Below, in pieces: positions 50,885 to 63,099 of a stretch of DNA of 64,000 bases; position 1 is the first letter of the stretch; each line of letters opens with the position of its first letter. The stretch spans positions 197,001-261,000 of the forward strand of contig NZ_CP090419.1 in the NCBI RefSeq assembly GCF_032716425.1, given 5' to 3'. This DNA is from Pseudoalteromonas sp. N1230-9 (GTDB taxonomy: Bacteria; Pseudomonadota; Gammaproteobacteria; Enterobacterales; Alteromonadaceae). The position numbers and the translations under genes were made by a program. The notes under the pieces were generated by a model. It was not told where the DNA came from and ran no database searches. It saw nothing but the letters and a program-made list of their open reading frames with translations.

Positions 50885-52225
50885 ATGTTAGATAAAGTAG
50901 TCATTGCAAACCGAGGTGAAATTGCACTTCGCGTATTGCGCGCCTGCAAAGAGCTTGGGATCAAAACTGTTGCTGTGCATTCAACGGCAGACCGTGATCT
51001 TAAGCACGTGTTACTGGCAGACGAAACAATTTGTATTGGTAAACCAGCAGCTACTGAAAGTTACTTAGATATTCCGCGCATTATTGCAGCGGCAGAAGTA
51101 ACAGATGCGGTTGCGATTCACCCAGGTTACGGTTTCTTATCTGAAAATGCAGACTTTGCTGATCAAGTTGAGCAAAGCGGCTTTGTATTTATCGGTCCTA
51201 AAGGCGACACGATTCGTTTAATGGGTGATAAAGTTTCTGCAATTGAAGCAATGCGTAAAGCCGGTGTACCTTGTGTACCAGGCTCTGATGGCCCATTAAC
51301 GGCTGACAGCGAACGTAATATCCAAATCGCTAAGCGTATTGGTTACCCTGTAATCATTAAAGCAGCAGGCGGCGGCGGTGGTCGTGGTATGCGTGTTGTA
51401 CGTAATGAGAAAGAGCTAATTGATTCAATCGCACTTACACAGCAAGAAGCGAAACAGTTCTTCGGTAATGGTATGGTTTACATGGAGAAATTCCTTGAAA
51501 ACCCACGTCATATCGAAGTACAAGTACTTGCCGATGGTCAAGGTAATGCGGTTCATTTAGGTGAGCGTGATTGTTCAATGCAGCGTCGTCACCAAAAAGT
51601 AGTTGAAGAAGCGCCAGCACCAGGTATCACGGCTGAAATGCGTAAATTCATCGGCGACCGCTGTACTCGTGCATGTATCGAAATTGGTTATCGCGGTGCA
51701 GGTACGTTCGAATTCTTATACGAAAACGGCGAGTTCTATTTCATCGAAATGAATACCCGTATTCAGGTTGAGCACCCAGTAACAGAAATGGTCACTGGCG
51801 TTGACTTAATCAAAGAACAGCTAAAAATTGCAGCTGGTCAACCATTATCATTCACACAAGAAGATGTGGTTATTCGTGGTCATGCAATTGAGTGTCGTAT
51901 AAATGCGGAAGACCCTGAAACGTTTATTCCATCACCAGGTAAAATCACGCGATTCCACCCTGCTGGCGGATTAGGTATTCGTTGGGACAGCCACATTTAC
52001 GCAGATTACACAGTACCACCTCATTACGATTCAATGATTGGTAAGCTTATCTGTTATGGTGAAAACCGTGATGTAGCAATTGCCCGTTCACGTAATGCAC
52101 TGAACGAATTAGTGATTGATGGTATTAAGACGAATACACCACTGCACAAGAAAATTTTGTCAGATGAAAACTTCCAAAATGGTGGAACCAATATCCACTA
52201 TTTAGAGAAAAAATTAGGTCTGTAA
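50885..52225 (+). CDS. accC: biotin carboxylase of acetyl-CoA carboxylase
   Basis: ATP-grasp enzyme that carboxylates the biotin on AccB. 446 residues from the ATG at 50885, giving the standard [20 protein letters not shown]; an upstream GTG would add seven residues. Motifs are the ATP Gly-loop [35 protein letters not shown], and [16 protein letters not shown]. The gene follows accB by 23 bases and ends at a terminator. Confidence 0.97.
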   Translation: MLDKVVIANRGEIALRVLRACKELGIKTVAVHSTADRDLKHVLLADETICIGKPAATESYLDIPRIIAAAEVTDAVAIHPGYGFLSENADFADQVEQSGFVFIGPKGDTIRLMGDKVSAIEAMRKAGVPCVPGSDGPLTADSERNIQIAKRIGYPVIIKAAGGGGGRGMRVVRNEKELIDSIALTQQEAKQFFGNGMVYMEKFLENPRHIEVQVLADGQGNAVHLGERDCSMQRRHQKVVEEAPAPGITAEMRKFIGDRCTRACIEIGYRGAGTFEFLYENGEFYFIEMNTRIQVEHPVTEMVTGVDLIKEQLKIAAGQPLSFTQEDVVIRGHAIECRINAEDPETFIPSPGKITRFHPAGGLGIRWDSHIYADYTVPPHYDSMIGKLICYGENRDVAIARSRNALNELVIDGIKTNTPLHKKILSDENFQNGGTNIHYLEKKLGL

Positions 52226-52240
52226 ATCGTTTTAAATTGA

Positions 52241-52267
52241 AAAAGCCGGCACTTTGCCGGCTTTTTT
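52241..52267 (+). terminator. accC terminator
   Basis: An 8-bp stem AAGCCGGC/GCCGGCTT with T run, 15 bases after accC. Confidence 0.92.
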
Positions 52268-52361
52268 GTGTCTGATTGAAGGTATGCTGGATTCTCGCCT
52301 TAAAAAAATATTCTGGTATGATTAATAAAGTAATGTGTTTCAAGTATTTCATGAGGTAATA

Positions 52362-52832
52362 ATGACCAACAGCGTTGGCTTTCCATTGGCAGATGAAGCT
52401 GCCACAGTAAATATGGGCAAGCAACTTGCAATATTAATGGAGCAAGGGGCTGTGATTTATTTACATGGAGACTTAGGTGCCGGTAAAACCACCTTAACGC
52501 GTGGTATTGTGCAAGGTTTTGGTCATCAAGGTAAGGTTAAGAGTCCCACTTATACACTGGTTGAGCCGTACCAATTAGCTAAAGCTGATATTTATCACTT
52601 TGATTTATATCGCTTGGGCGACCCTGAAGAGCTTGAGTATATGGGGATCCGTGACTATTTTTCTCCACACGCTATTTGCGTAGTAGAGTGGCCTGAAAAA
52701 GGGGGAGAGTTTATACCCACGCCAGATCTTGATGTTACATTACGCTATGAAGGTGAGGCACGTGCTATTTTAATAAATAGTTTAACTGAGCGTGGCCATT
52801 CGATTGTAGAGAAATTGAAGAGCACGCAATAA
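52362..52832 (+). CDS. tsaE: tRNA threonylcarbamoyladenosine synthesis ATPase TsaE
   Basis: Partner of TsaB/TsaD in making t6A37 on ANN-decoding tRNAs. About 156 residues from the ATG at 52362, which follows GAGGT; an upstream GTG in frame lacks a ribosome site. The P-loop is LHGDLGAGKTTLTRG (about 33-47), then VKSPTYTLVEPY and HFDLYRLGDPEELE. It heads the chain tsaE-amiB-mutL-miaA-hfq-hflX-hflK-hflC. Confidence 0.95.
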   Translation: MTNSVGFPLADEAATVNMGKQLAILMEQGAVIYLHGDLGAGKTTLTRGIVQGFGHQGKVKSPTYTLVEPYQLAKADIYHFDLYRLGDPEELEYMGIRDYFSPHAICVVEWPEKGGEFIPTPDLDVTLRYEGEARAILINSLTERGHSIVEKLKSTQ

Positions 52833-52865
52833 TAAACAGATAAAAATAAAGGTGTATTAGCAAAA

Positions 52866-54209
52866 ATGGGTCGTTGTACATTTAAACTATTAACTATCTT
52901 AATGTTTTTGGTTGTAAGCCAAGTTGCGCTTGCACAAAATACAATTAATAGCGTACGTGTGTGGCCTTCCCCAGACAACACTCGGGTGGTGTTTGACTTA
53001 GATGATAAGCCTGACTTTAGCTATTTTATGCTGAAAAACCCAAGCCGTTTAGTCATTGACTTGAAAGACACTGACAAACTTAAAACGTTGCCAAGTATTC
53101 CTAAAGAACATCAAATTGTATCTAAATTACGTTACTCAAAACCTAAAGATGCAAAAAGCGTTCGTTTTGTATTTGAACTAGCCGGTGCAGCGAAGCCTGT
53201 TGTGTTTGCTTTATTACCAACAGGTCCTTATAAGCATCGTTTAGTTGTTGACTTACATGATAAAAGCTATCAATCGGCGCCCGCCGCGACAAACAGCACA
53301 CCAGTTAAGAAAAGAGCAATAAACCAAGAGCGTGATATTGTGATTGCGATTGACGCGGGACACGGTGGTGAAGACCCAGGCTCAATAGGTCCATCTGGTA
53401 CCTATGAAAAAGATATTACATTACAAATTGCTAAGCGACTCGAGCGTATGATTGACGCTGAACGAGGCATGATCTCGCGTATGGTACGCCGAGGCGATTA
53501 TTTTGTGAATTTAAATACCCGTACTAGTCGAGCTCGCGAGAAAAAAGCAGATTTCTTTGTGTCAATTCATGCTGATGCGTTTACCAGTCCTCAGCCTAGT
53601 GGTGCATCAGTGTGGGTGCTATCACTGCGTCGTGCCAATTCAGAGATTGGTAAGTGGCTAGAGGATAAAGAAAAACATTCAGAGTTGCTCGGTGGCGCAG
53701 CCGGTGTGTTGAAAGACACAGCAAGCGAAAAGTATTTAGCCCAAGCACTGCTTGATATGTCAATGGACCACTCAATGAAAACAGGCTTTAGCGTTGCAGA
53801 AGAAGTGATGAATGAGCTAAAAAAAGTGGCTAAAATGCATAAGAAACGTCCTCAAGCAGCAAGCTTTGCTGTTCTTAAATCGCCAGATATCCCTTCTATT
53901 TTGGTAGAAACGGGGTTCATTTCTAACCCTAGAGAAGAGCGTTTATTAAAATCAGCTAATTACCAAGAGCGTCTAGCAGAAGCAATCTTTAAGTCTCTAA
54001 AAAGTTATTATCTACAAAATCCACCCGACGACTCATTATTTGCGAAGTTAAAGGCGCAATACCCTACCAAGCATAAAGTAAGGCCAGGTGAGTCATTAAG
54101 TATGTTAGCGAATCGTTATGGCACATCCGTTAATAAACTCAAAACGGTTAATAATTTAAAATCAAACACCTTGTTCATTGGTCAAGAGCTTGATATTCCG
54201 CAAAGTTAA
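52866..54209 (+). CDS. amiB: N-acetylmuramoyl-L-alanine amidase AmiB-type
   Basis: Periplasmic amidase that splits septal peptidoglycan during cell separation. 447 residues: signal peptide (about 1-24, ending ALAQ), AMIN domain (about 28-125), Amidase_3 domain (about 160-385) with zinc site [11 protein letters not shown] and [10 protein letters not shown], and catalytic Glu in [11 protein letters not shown] single C-terminal LysM repeat follows ([17 protein letters not shown]). It lies between tsaE and mutL, 33 and 23 bases away. Confidence 0.96.
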   Translation: MGRCTFKLLTILMFLVVSQVALAQNTINSVRVWPSPDNTRVVFDLDDKPDFSYFMLKNPSRLVIDLKDTDKLKTLPSIPKEHQIVSKLRYSKPKDAKSVRFVFELAGAAKPVVFALLPTGPYKHRLVVDLHDKSYQSAPAATNSTPVKKRAINQERDIVIAIDAGHGGEDPGSIGPSGTYEKDITLQIAKRLERMIDAERGMISRMVRRGDYFVNLNTRTSRAREKKADFFVSIHADAFTSPQPSGASVWVLSLRRANSEIGKWLEDKEKHSELLGGAAGVLKDTASEKYLAQALLDMSMDHSMKTGFSVAEEVMNELKKVAKMHKKRPQAASFAVLKSPDIPSILVETGFISNPREERLLKSANYQERLAEAIFKSLKSYYLQNPPDDSLFAKLKAQYPTKHKVRPGESLSMLANRYGTSVNKLKTVNNLKSNTLFIGQELDIPQS

Positions 54210-54232
54210 TCAATTTTTGTGTTAGGAAGATT

Positions 54233-56071
54233 ATGAGTATTGAAATATTACCTGCACGATTGGCTAACCAAATTGCAGCAGGGGAAGTGGTGGAACGGCC
54301 CGCCTCGGTTGTCAAAGAGCTTGTAGAAAATAGTTTAGATGCAGGTGGCACACGAATTCAGATTGATATTGAACGAGGCGGCCATAAGCTCATACGCATT
54401 CGCGATAATGGTAGCGGCATCAGTAAAGACGAGTTAACTTTAGCTCTCTCACGCCATGCAACCAGCAAATTAAAGTCACTCGATGACCTTGAAAATATTT
54501 GCTCACTGGGTTTTCGAGGGGAAGCTTTGGCCTCAATAAGCTCGGTATCGCGATTAACGCTAAGTTCAAAACCAAAAGATCAAGAAGCAGCGTGGCAAGC
54601 CTTTGCTGAAGGGCGTGATATGGCTGTGCAAATAAAGCCAACAGCTCACCCAGATGGCACCACTATTGAAGTTAAAGATTTATTTTTTAACACCCCCGCA
54701 CGACGCAAATTTCTGCGCACAGAAAAAACAGAGTTTTCACATATTGATGAGCTTATAAAGCGGATTGCATTGAGCCGGTTTGATGTCTCAATTACGTTAA
54801 CGCATAACGGCAAAGTTGTGCGTCAATACCGTGCAAAGCCTAGCCCAGAACAAGCAATTAGCCGTGTTGCACAAGTTGCCGGTAAAGTCTTTAGTGAACA
54901 AGGTTTGCATATTCAATCTGGTGAAGCAGGGTTAATGCTAAGAGGGTGGGTACTGCCTGTTGGTTCAAGCAATACGACTCAGTATACCTATGTGAATAAC
55001 CGCATGATGCGCGACAAACTTATTTTGCATGCAATTCGCCAAGCATTTGAAGAAGTTGCAGGTTCTGAGGAATTACCTGGCTTTGTTATCTACATTGATA
55101 TTGACCCACGTCAGGTCGATGTAAACGTGCATCCAGCCAAGCATGAAGTACGTTTTCATCAAGGCCGTTTAGTGCATGACTTTATTTTGCAGGCAATAAA
55201 ACAAGTTGTGGTGCCGCTGCAGCATGAAGCTGGTTTTACTGAGCACAATGACACGGCTTTTCAGCAGGCCCCGTTTGCAGAGTCGAGTCAGAGCAGCACG
55301 CAGTTAAGCTATACTGCATCAGTGCCTACAGAGCACTATGATTATCCTAAATCAGATTTACAGCCAACACGCTCAGCGAGTTACTCTGGCACAACAGGGC
55401 GTTCCGAAGGGGGTGTTAGTCGCGACAGCCAAGGGCGTAGTAAAACATCACATCAAGATGTCAATGCATTTTATCAAGGGATCAGTGAGCAACATGCTGC
55501 GCATTTTGATCAAGTACGGCCTGAGCCAAGCATTGCCACACCGGTTGTGGAGCAGACAAAACTTGCTAAGCTCATTCACGTACACGAAGGTGAATGCGTA
55601 TTTAGTGAAGATAACCAACTATTTGCTGCGCATTTTAAGCATGCTTTAGCACTCGACTGGCAAGCGTACGTAGAGCAAGCAGGTAGCCTTGAGGGCAAAG
55701 CTTTGTTGTTACCTGTGCGAGTAAACACAAGTGCTGATGATATTAGTGCTTTAAATGCTCAGCAGTCGTGGTTTACCCTGCTAGGTTTTGATTTAGTGAT
55801 TGAAAAGCAATTTGTGATGGTTAAAAAGCTTCCGCCTTGTGTCTATTTACTTGATGTTAGCAATGCTATTGAGCGGCTCATCATTGCTTGCAAAACCTCG
55901 CCAAGTTCCCTCGATGCATGGCTAAATTGGTTAGCTCAGCAAATTCCGACACGTTATTACACAAGCCAAGCCTTTATGGAGCAAGTTGCTCGGTTAGAAA
56001 ATAATCCACAAACTATGCAACGTTTACGTCAAAAAGCGGTTAAAATAGAACTATCTCAGTTTTTAAACTAA
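54233..56071 (+). CDS. mutL: DNA mismatch repair protein MutL
   Basis: GHKL ATPase that links MutS to MutH or other nucleases. 612 residues. The N-terminal ATPase has [41 protein letters not shown] and NTPARRKFL. The C-terminal dimerisation domain begins about 425 after a variable linker rich in Ser/Gln. No metal-binding endonuclease motif DQHAxxER is seen, consistent with a MutH-dependent type. ATG at 54233 after TTAGGAAGA. Confidence 0.97.
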   Translation: MSIEILPARLANQIAAGEVVERPASVVKELVENSLDAGGTRIQIDIERGGHKLIRIRDNGSGISKDELTLALSRHATSKLKSLDDLENICSLGFRGEALASISSVSRLTLSSKPKDQEAAWQAFAEGRDMAVQIKPTAHPDGTTIEVKDLFFNTPARRKFLRTEKTEFSHIDELIKRIALSRFDVSITLTHNGKVVRQYRAKPSPEQAISRVAQVAGKVFSEQGLHIQSGEAGLMLRGWVLPVGSSNTTQYTYVNNRMMRDKLILHAIRQAFEEVAGSEELPGFVIYIDIDPRQVDVNVHPAKHEVRFHQGRLVHDFILQAIKQVVVPLQHEAGFTEHNDTAFQQAPFAESSQSSTQLSYTASVPTEHYDYPKSDLQPTRSASYSGTTGRSEGGVSRDSQGRSKTSHQDVNAFYQGISEQHAAHFDQVRPEPSIATPVVEQTKLAKLIHVHEGECVFSEDNQLFAAHFKHALALDWQAYVEQAGSLEGKALLLPVRVNTSADDISALNAQQSWFTLLGFDLVIEKQFVMVKKLPPCVYLLDVSNAIERLIIACKTSPSSLDAWLNWLAQQIPTRYYTSQAFMEQVARLENNPQTMQRLRQKAVKIELSQFLN

Positions 56072-56086
56072 GCAAGGTATTTAGGC

Positions 56087-57004
56087 TTGAATAACTTACC
56101 CGTGATTTTTTTAATGGGACCAACCGCTGCAGGGAAAACAGACTTAGCAATTTCGCTGTGTGAGCATTTAAACACAGAAATAATCAGTGTGGATTCAGCG
56201 CTGGTGTACAAAGATATGAATATCGGTACAGCCAAGCCAGATGCTGATGAATTAGTACGAGCGCCTCATCATCTAATTGATATTATTGATCCTGCAGAAA
56301 GTTATTCAGTTGCTGATTTTCGTCGCGATGCGATTGAAAAGATTGATCTATTTCATAAGCAAGGTAAAGTACCTGTATTAGTTGGCGGTACAATGATGTA
56401 CTTTAAGTCATTGATTGATGGTTTGTCGCCACTACCAGAGGCATCACCCGAAGTGCGGGCTGAACTCGAAAAGGAAGCAAAGCAGTTTGGTTGGCCACAT
56501 TTGCACGCAGAGCTCGTTAAAATCGATCCTGAGGCTGCGAATAAAATGAGTGAAAATGATTCACAACGTATTAATCGTGCGCTCGAAGTTTTTCGTATAA
56601 CTGGCAAAACAATGACAGAGCTACAAAAACAAAAGCAGCCAGCGCTTCCTTATACTTTTCATCAATTTGCTATCGCGCCTGCCGATCGCAGCGTTTTACA
56701 CCAGCGAATTGAGAAAAGGTTTAAAATAATGCTTGAACAGGGGTTTGAAAATGAAGTTTCATCCCTATATAAACGTAAGGATTTACACCCAGATCTACCT
56801 TCGATTCGTTGCGTAGGTTATAGACAAATGTGGGATTACATTGCAGGCGAAATTGACTATGATGAAATGGTCTTTCGTGGTGTTGCTGCCACGCGCCAGC
56901 TTGCCAAGAGGCAGTTAACTTGGCTAAGAGGTTGGCCTGATGTTACATGGTTGGCCACGGGTGATGAAGAAAACTTGCAACGTGTAGTAAGTTCGCTAAG
57001 CTAG
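56087..57004 (+). CDS. miaA: tRNA dimethylallyltransferase
   Basis: Adds dimethylallyl to A37 of UNN-decoding tRNAs. 305 residues. P-loop [15 protein letters not shown], then [34 protein letters not shown] and [16 protein letters not shown]. The start is TTG at 56087; no ATG fits before the P-loop methionine. AAGG lies about ten bases ahead. It directly precedes hfq, as in enterics. Confidence 0.95.
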   Translation: MNNLPVIFLMGPTAAGKTDLAISLCEHLNTEIISVDSALVYKDMNIGTAKPDADELVRAPHHLIDIIDPAESYSVADFRRDAIEKIDLFHKQGKVPVLVGGTMMYFKSLIDGLSPLPEASPEVRAELEKEAKQFGWPHLHAELVKIDPEAANKMSENDSQRINRALEVFRITGKTMTELQKQKQPALPYTFHQFAIAPADRSVLHQRIEKRFKIMLEQGFENEVSSLYKRKDLHPDLPSIRCVGYRQMWDYIAGEIDYDEMVFRGVAATRQLAKRQLTWLRGWPDVTWLATGDEENLQRVVSSLS

Positions 57005-57084
57005 TAGTAGTTGAAAAATTTTTAGCTTTGTTAAATTAGTTCAGCTACTTAATTATAATAACACCTAGAACGAAGGAAAATAAC

Positions 57085-57348
57085 ATGGCAAAAGGCCAGT
57101 CGTTACAAGACCCATTTTTGAATGCGTTACGTCGTGAGCGCATTCCAGTATCAATCTTTTTGGTTAATGGCATTAAGTTACAGGGTAAAATCCAGTCATT
57201 TGACCAATTTGTTATTTTACTTGAAAACACCGTGAATCAAATGGTGTATAAACACGCTATTTCTACCGTAGTTCCAGCGCGTACTGTTAACTTCCAAGGT
57301 GCACAAGGAAGCGATGATTCAGAAGAGCAAGAGCCTGGAAATTTTTAA
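57085..57348 (+). CDS. hfq: RNA chaperone Hfq
   Basis: Sm-like hexamer that pairs small RNAs with target mRNAs. 87 residues: [33 protein letters not shown] and the Sm2 motif [12 protein letters not shown]. The C-terminal tail is short and acidic compared with E. coli (102). ATG at 57085 after GAAGGAAA. An 80-base gap to miaA may contain a separate promoter. Confidence 0.98.
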   Translation: MAKGQSLQDPFLNALRRERIPVSIFLVNGIKLQGKIQSFDQFVILLENTVNQMVYKHAISTVVPARTVNFQGAQGSDDSEEQEPGNF

Positions 57349-57365
57349 ATTTAGGAGCGTAATGC

Positions 57366-58655
57366 TTGTTTGACCGTTATGAAGCCGGCGAACAGGCAGT
57401 TTTAGTTCATATCGACTTACCTAAAGAAGGGGATCGTGAAGATCTTCATGAATTAGAGTTGTTGGTATCTTCTGCTGGTGTTAGTAGTTTGGCGATTGTG
57501 CAAGGCAGTCGTCAAGCACCACATCCGAAACTTTTCGTCGGTACCGGAAAAGCAGAAGAGATCGCTGAAACTGTCAAAATCCACAATGCAGATGTCATTA
57601 TTTTCAACCATCAACTAAGCCCGTCACAGGAACGTAACTTAGAGAGCGTTTGTCAGTGTCGTGTACTTGATCGTACGAGTTTGATCCTTGATATTTTTGC
57701 CCAGCGAGCGCGTACTCATGAAGGTAAACTTCAAGTTGAGTTGGCTCAGCTACGTCACATTTCAACACGCTTGATCCGTGGTTGGACTCACCTTGAGCGC
57801 CAAAAAGGTGGGATAGGTTTACGTGGTCCTGGTGAGACGCAGCTTGAAACCGATAGGCGACTTTTACGTGCAAGGATTAAGAATATTCGTGCACGTTTAG
57901 ATAAGGTTGCTGTGCAACGTGAACAGGGGCGACGAGCGCGTACCCGTAATGAAATACCCACAGTCTCGTTAGTTGGTTACACTAACGCAGGCAAATCGAC
58001 CCTGTTTAATAGAATAACAGATTCAGATGTGTATGCAGCTGACCAATTATTTGCAACACTTGATCCAACATTGCGTAAGTTAGATATTGGCGATGTAGGT
58101 CCGGTAATCCTCGCGGATACAGTTGGATTTATTCGTCACTTACCACATGATTTAGTGGCAGCTTTTAAAGCAACATTAACTGAAACCCGTGAAGCTGATT
58201 TACAGCTACATGTTATTGATGTAGCAGACCCGCGCCGTAAAGAGAATATTGAGCAAGTTCAGTCAGTTTTAAAAGAAATTGAAGCAGATGAAGTGCCGCA
58301 ATTATTAGTGTATAACAAAATTGATGCGCTAGATGACGTTGCGCCACGTATAGATAGAAACGATGAAGGCCAGCCGATTAGAGTGTGGTTATCTGCTCGA
58401 ACGGGTGTGGGTTGTGAGTTATTGTCAGAGGCAATTAATGAGCTGCTAGCAAAGAAAATGCTGGCAGAGTCACTTAAATTACCTCCGCAGCATGGTCGTA
58501 TTCGAGCTGCACTATTTAACCTAAATGCCGTTCATGAAGAGTGCTTTGATGAACATGGTAACTGGTTGCTTTCGGTTCGTTTACCGATGGCTGAGTGGAA
58601 TCGTTTGAAAAAAGAAATGGGACAGGATCTCGATTCTTTTATAGTTACGGACTAA
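57366..58655 (+). CDS. hflX: ribosome-rescue GTPase HflX
   Basis: Splits stalled or heat-damaged 70S ribosomes. 429 residues. Nucleotide-binding N-domain (HPKLFVGTGKAEEIAE), linker helices with GPGETQLETDRRLL, G domain with GYTNAGKSTLFN, DTVGFIRHLP, NKID, and a C-terminal domain. Translation starts at TTG 57366, with AGGAG eight bases upstream. The TTG-TTT-GAC-CGT opening also occurs in the E. coli gene as I recall. An out-of-frame ATG four bases before gives a three-codon ORF. Confidence 0.96.
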   Translation: MFDRYEAGEQAVLVHIDLPKEGDREDLHELELLVSSAGVSSLAIVQGSRQAPHPKLFVGTGKAEEIAETVKIHNADVIIFNHQLSPSQERNLESVCQCRVLDRTSLILDIFAQRARTHEGKLQVELAQLRHISTRLIRGWTHLERQKGGIGLRGPGETQLETDRRLLRARIKNIRARLDKVAVQREQGRRARTRNEIPTVSLVGYTNAGKSTLFNRITDSDVYAADQLFATLDPTLRKLDIGDVGPVILADTVGFIRHLPHDLVAAFKATLTETREADLQLHVIDVADPRRKENIEQVQSVLKEIEADEVPQLLVYNKIDALDDVAPRIDRNDEGQPIRVWLSARTGVGCELLSEAINELLAKKMLAESLKLPPQHGRIRAALFNLNAVHEECFDEHGNWLLSVRLPMAEWNRLKKEMGQDLDSFIVTD

Positions 58656-58746
58656 AAATCGTCAGCATTTGTTAATTTTAGTATGAGAAATGCTGTAGAT
58701 TTGATAGATTTAACCCAATTCATTTAGATAACAATGGAGTATAGCT

Positions 58747-59913
58747 ATGGCCTGGAATGAACCGGGTAATAATGGCAATGATAAAGATCCGTGGAATAAC
58801 AAAGGCGGAAAAGATCAAGGCCCACCTGATTTAGACGAGGTACTGCGTAAATTCGGCAACAAGTTTGGCGGTTTATTTGGTGGTAACAAGCCAGGTAAAA
58901 ACGGCGGCGGACTTGGTGGCGCAGGCATTTCTTTCATATTAATTATTGCCATCATCGTTTGGGCATTAAGTGGTATTTATACAGTTAAAGAAGCTGAGCG
59001 CGGTATTGTTTTACAATTTGGTCAGTTTAGTCGCATTGCAGAGCCAGGCTTACGTTGGAAAATGACGTTCATCGAACGTGTCATTCCGGTTGATATTGAG
59101 GCGGTACGCTCTTTATCTGCGAAAGGCTTTATGCTGACAGAAGATGAAAACGTCGTAAATGTAGAGTTTGAAGTGCAGTATCGTGTTATCGATCCTCACC
59201 TATATAAGTTCAGTGTAACGGATGCTGATCACAGCCTACAACAAGCGCTCGATAGCGCACTTCGTTATGTTATTGGTCATGTGAAAATGGACCAAGTATT
59301 AACAACAGGTCGTGAGGTCGTTCGTCAACAAACGTGGGATGAGCTAAACAAAATTATCGAGCCGTATAACCTCGGTATTATTGTCAGCGACGTGAACTTT
59401 AAAGACTCACGCCCACCAGGTGAAGTAAAAGATGCCTTTGATGATGCCATTGCAGCACAAGAAGATGAAGAACGTTTCATCCGTGAAGCAGAAGCTTATG
59501 CCCGTGAGATAGAGCCGCGTGCCCGTGGTCAAGTAACACGTATGACGCAAGAAGCTGAAGCATATCGCGAGCGCATTACATTAGAAGCGCAAGGTGAGGT
59601 AGCACGCTTTGAAAAGCTATTACCAGAATACCAAGCAGCTAAAGAAGTAACGCGTAAACGCTTGTATATCGATGCAATGGAAGAAGTACTTGGTAATAGC
59701 TCTAAAGTACTTGTTGATGTGAAAAACGGTAATAACATGATGTATTTACCACTTGATAAAATTATGGAAAAGCAAGGCACCGCGACCCGTGTTGCACTGC
59801 CAAGTTCAAGTGATATCAAAGATTTGCGCAACAAGTTGAATACATCACGCAACAGTACGGTTAACTCGAGTAATGACCGTTTTGCAACTGATCGCTTTAA
59901 TGAGGGGAGATAA
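58747..59913 (+). CDS. hflK: FtsH-regulating membrane protein HflK
   Basis: Stomatin/prohibitin-fold protein that forms the HflKC cage around FtsH in the inner membrane. 388 residues: Gly-rich cytoplasmic N-terminus (about 1-58), one membrane helix (about 58-75, ISFILIIAIIVWAL), SPFH domain (about 78-265), long charged coiled coil, and a Ser/Asn-rich tail. Precedes hflC by 5 bases. Start ATG 58747 after ATGGAG. Confidence 0.97.
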   Translation: MAWNEPGNNGNDKDPWNNKGGKDQGPPDLDEVLRKFGNKFGGLFGGNKPGKNGGGLGGAGISFILIIAIIVWALSGIYTVKEAERGIVLQFGQFSRIAEPGLRWKMTFIERVIPVDIEAVRSLSAKGFMLTEDENVVNVEFEVQYRVIDPHLYKFSVTDADHSLQQALDSALRYVIGHVKMDQVLTTGREVVRQQTWDELNKIIEPYNLGIIVSDVNFKDSRPPGEVKDAFDDAIAAQEDEERFIREAEAYAREIEPRARGQVTRMTQEAEAYRERITLEAQGEVARFEKLLPEYQAAKEVTRKRLYIDAMEEVLGNSSKVLVDVKNGNNMMYLPLDKIMEKQGTATRVALPSSSDIKDLRNKLNTSRNSTVNSSNDRFATDRFNEGR

Positions 59914-59918
59914 GCAAA

Positions 59919-60797
59919 ATGAAAAATTTTAGTTTAGTAATACTTGCCCTTGCGGTTGTTATGTCTTTTTCATCTATTTTTGTCGTACAAGAAGGTGAAA
60001 AGGCGATTGTATTGTTGTTCAGTAAAGTGCAGAAAGACAGTAATGACACAGCAGTAGTTTACGGCCCAGGCTTGAACTTTAAAGTGCCATTTTTCAGTCA
60101 AGTACGCCGTTTAGATGCACGTATCCAAACATTAGATGGTGCACCTGATCGTTTTGTAACAAGCGAGAAAAAAGACTTAATTGTTGATTCATACGTGAAA
60201 TGGCGTATCAACGACTTTAGTGCATTTTACCTACGTGCTCGTGGTGATAAGCAGTATGCTGAAACGCTATTAAAGCAAAAGGTAAACAATGGTCTACGTA
60301 CTAACTTTGGTTCTCGTACCATTAAAGAAATTGTTTCAGGTGAGCGTAGTGAGCTTATGGAAGAAGCGTTAGTACAAGCTTCAGAAAGTGCGCAAGAGTT
60401 AGGTATTGAAGTACTTGATGTGCGTGTTAAGCAAATTAACTTACCACAAGAAGTCAGTAGTTCAATCTTCCAACGTATGCGCGCAGAGCGTACTGCTGTG
60501 GCGAAAGAGCACCGTTCTGAAGGTCAAGAAAAGGCAGAAACAATTCGTGCTGAGGTTGATCGTCGCGTAACAGTTATGCTGGCAGATGCCGAGCGTAATG
60601 CGCGTACTGTACGCGGTCAAGGTGATGCAGAAGCGGCGGGTATCTATGCCAATGCGTATAACAAAGATGCTGAGTTCTTTGGTTTTGTGCGTAGTCTCGA
60701 AGCTTACAAGAAGACCTTTAAAGATAAGCAAGATGTTATGGTTATCTCTCCAGATAGTGATTTCTTTAATTACATGAAAGGCGCAAATGCCCAGTAA
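59919..60797 (+). CDS. hflC: FtsH-regulating membrane protein HflC
   Basis: Partner of HflK in the FtsH control complex. 292 residues, with an N-terminal signal-anchor helix (FSLVILALAVVMSFSSIFVV), SPFH domain (about 22-190; VQEGEKAIVLLFSK), and C-terminal helices ending in YMKGANAQ. Tightly after hflK, then terminator. Confidence 0.97.
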   Translation: MKNFSLVILALAVVMSFSSIFVVQEGEKAIVLLFSKVQKDSNDTAVVYGPGLNFKVPFFSQVRRLDARIQTLDGAPDRFVTSEKKDLIVDSYVKWRINDFSAFYLRARGDKQYAETLLKQKVNNGLRTNFGSRTIKEIVSGERSELMEEALVQASESAQELGIEVLDVRVKQINLPQEVSSSIFQRMRAERTAVAKEHRSEGQEKAETIRAEVDRRVTVMLADAERNARTVRGQGDAEAAGIYANAYNKDAEFFGFVRSLEAYKKTFKDKQDVMVISPDSDFFNYMKGANAQ

Positions 60798-60814
60798 TTA
60801 AACATCTGATGATG

Positions 60815-60844
60815 AAAGCCCTGCACTTTTGCAGGGCTTTTTTA
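60815..60844 (+). terminator. hflC terminator
   Basis: A 10-bp stem AAAGCCCTGC/GCAGGGCTTT with T run, 17 bases after hflC. It ends the tsaE-hflC transcript. Confidence 0.93.
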
Positions 60845-61001
60845 TTTCAGTTCTAAACTAATTTCTACGGGTTATAGATTTATAAGCCCCTGTTCTGGCT
60901 GTGGTTGTTTTAGTGAGTATGATGATAAAAAGCCGACCGCAGAAAAAATAAGCTAAACGGGGTGATCTTTCACCTCGTTTTCTGGTAAAATCTCGTCCTA
61001 A

Positions 61002-62336
<1,335 letters not shown>

Positions 62337-62350
62337 TCATCATAGATACT

Positions 62351-62377
62351 AAAAAAGCTGCTTCGGCAGCTTTTTTT
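62351..62377 (+). terminator. purA terminator
   Basis: A 7-bp stem AAGCTGC/GCAGCTT with a TTCG loop, A run before and T run after. Confidence 0.93.
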
Positions 62378-62448
62378 GTGCCTAAAATTCACTCTGGAAT
62401 GATAATTGTATATTATTTGCTAAGACTGACTTTATTTAAGTGATTTTG

Positions 62449-63057
62449 ATGCGTGTTTTATTGCCTTTAACATTACTCTTTTCAAGCCTAAGTATGGCTG
62501 AAGAGCCTATTTCTGCGGTACCTCTGTATACAGAGAGCGAGCTAATAGGGCTTATTAATAAAAATACACATTTAGCACGTGTGAAGGCAGATGATTGCCA
62601 GTTAGTACAAGATATTGAAGCGCGAGCCAATAAAATGGCGCTACCATCGTATCAGTTCCTGTATGGCGATATGCTGGCCTATGCCGTTTGTGTTGATCGT
62701 AACGTAGAGCTGGGTGTGTATTATATGCGTCAAGCCGCTGAGCAAGGGTTAGCAGCAGCATTAGAACAACTTGGCCGCTATTATGATGTTGGGCGGTTGG
62801 TTCAGCAAGATAAAGCCATGGCCGTGACCTATTTGCGTGAAGCATCTGCACAAGGCAACTTAAAAGCACAAATGCGCTTAGTTAAGCTATTCAACCAAGG
62901 ATATGGTAGCCCAAGAGACTATGAGGATGCTTATCGTTGGTTGTTTCACTCTATGGTTGCAGATAAAGCGCAGCATAAAAAAGTCGAGCAATTACTAGCA
63001 AAACTTGCGCAAAAAATGCCTGATAGTGTGGTTCGGCGCGCACGTTTACCTATGTAA
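62449..63057 (+). CDS. motX: sodium-type flagellar motor protein MotX
   Basis: Periplasmic protein of the T ring needed for PomAB stators in polar sodium-driven flagella. About 202 residues from the ATG at 62449 (an upstream GTG adds three). A signal peptide ends about residue 18 (LSMA). The mature part has LYTESELIGLINKNTHLARVKADDCQLVQDI and Sel1-like repeats (YYMRQAAEQGLAAALEQLGRYYDVG; AVTYLREASAQGNLKAQMRL; YGSPRDYEDAYRWLFHSMV), close to Vibrio MotX as I recall it. No motor genes lie nearby, as is usual for motX. Confidence 0.88.
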   Translation: MRVLLPLTLLFSSLSMAEEPISAVPLYTESELIGLINKNTHLARVKADDCQLVQDIEARANKMALPSYQFLYGDMLAYAVCVDRNVELGVYYMRQAAEQGLAAALEQLGRYYDVGRLVQQDKAMAVTYLREASAQGNLKAQMRLVKLFNQGYGSPRDYEDAYRWLFHSMVADKAQHKKVEQLLAKLAQKMPDSVVRRARLPM

Positions 63058-63071
63058 TTTAAACTGCTAAA

Positions 63072-63099
63072 AATAAGGCCAGCATATGCTGGCCTATTA
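63072..63099. terminator. bidirectional terminator between motX and antiporter genes
   Basis: AGGCCAGCAT and ATGCTGGCCT form a perfect 10-bp inverted repeat between convergent genes, with A/T flanks on both sides. Confidence 0.7.
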
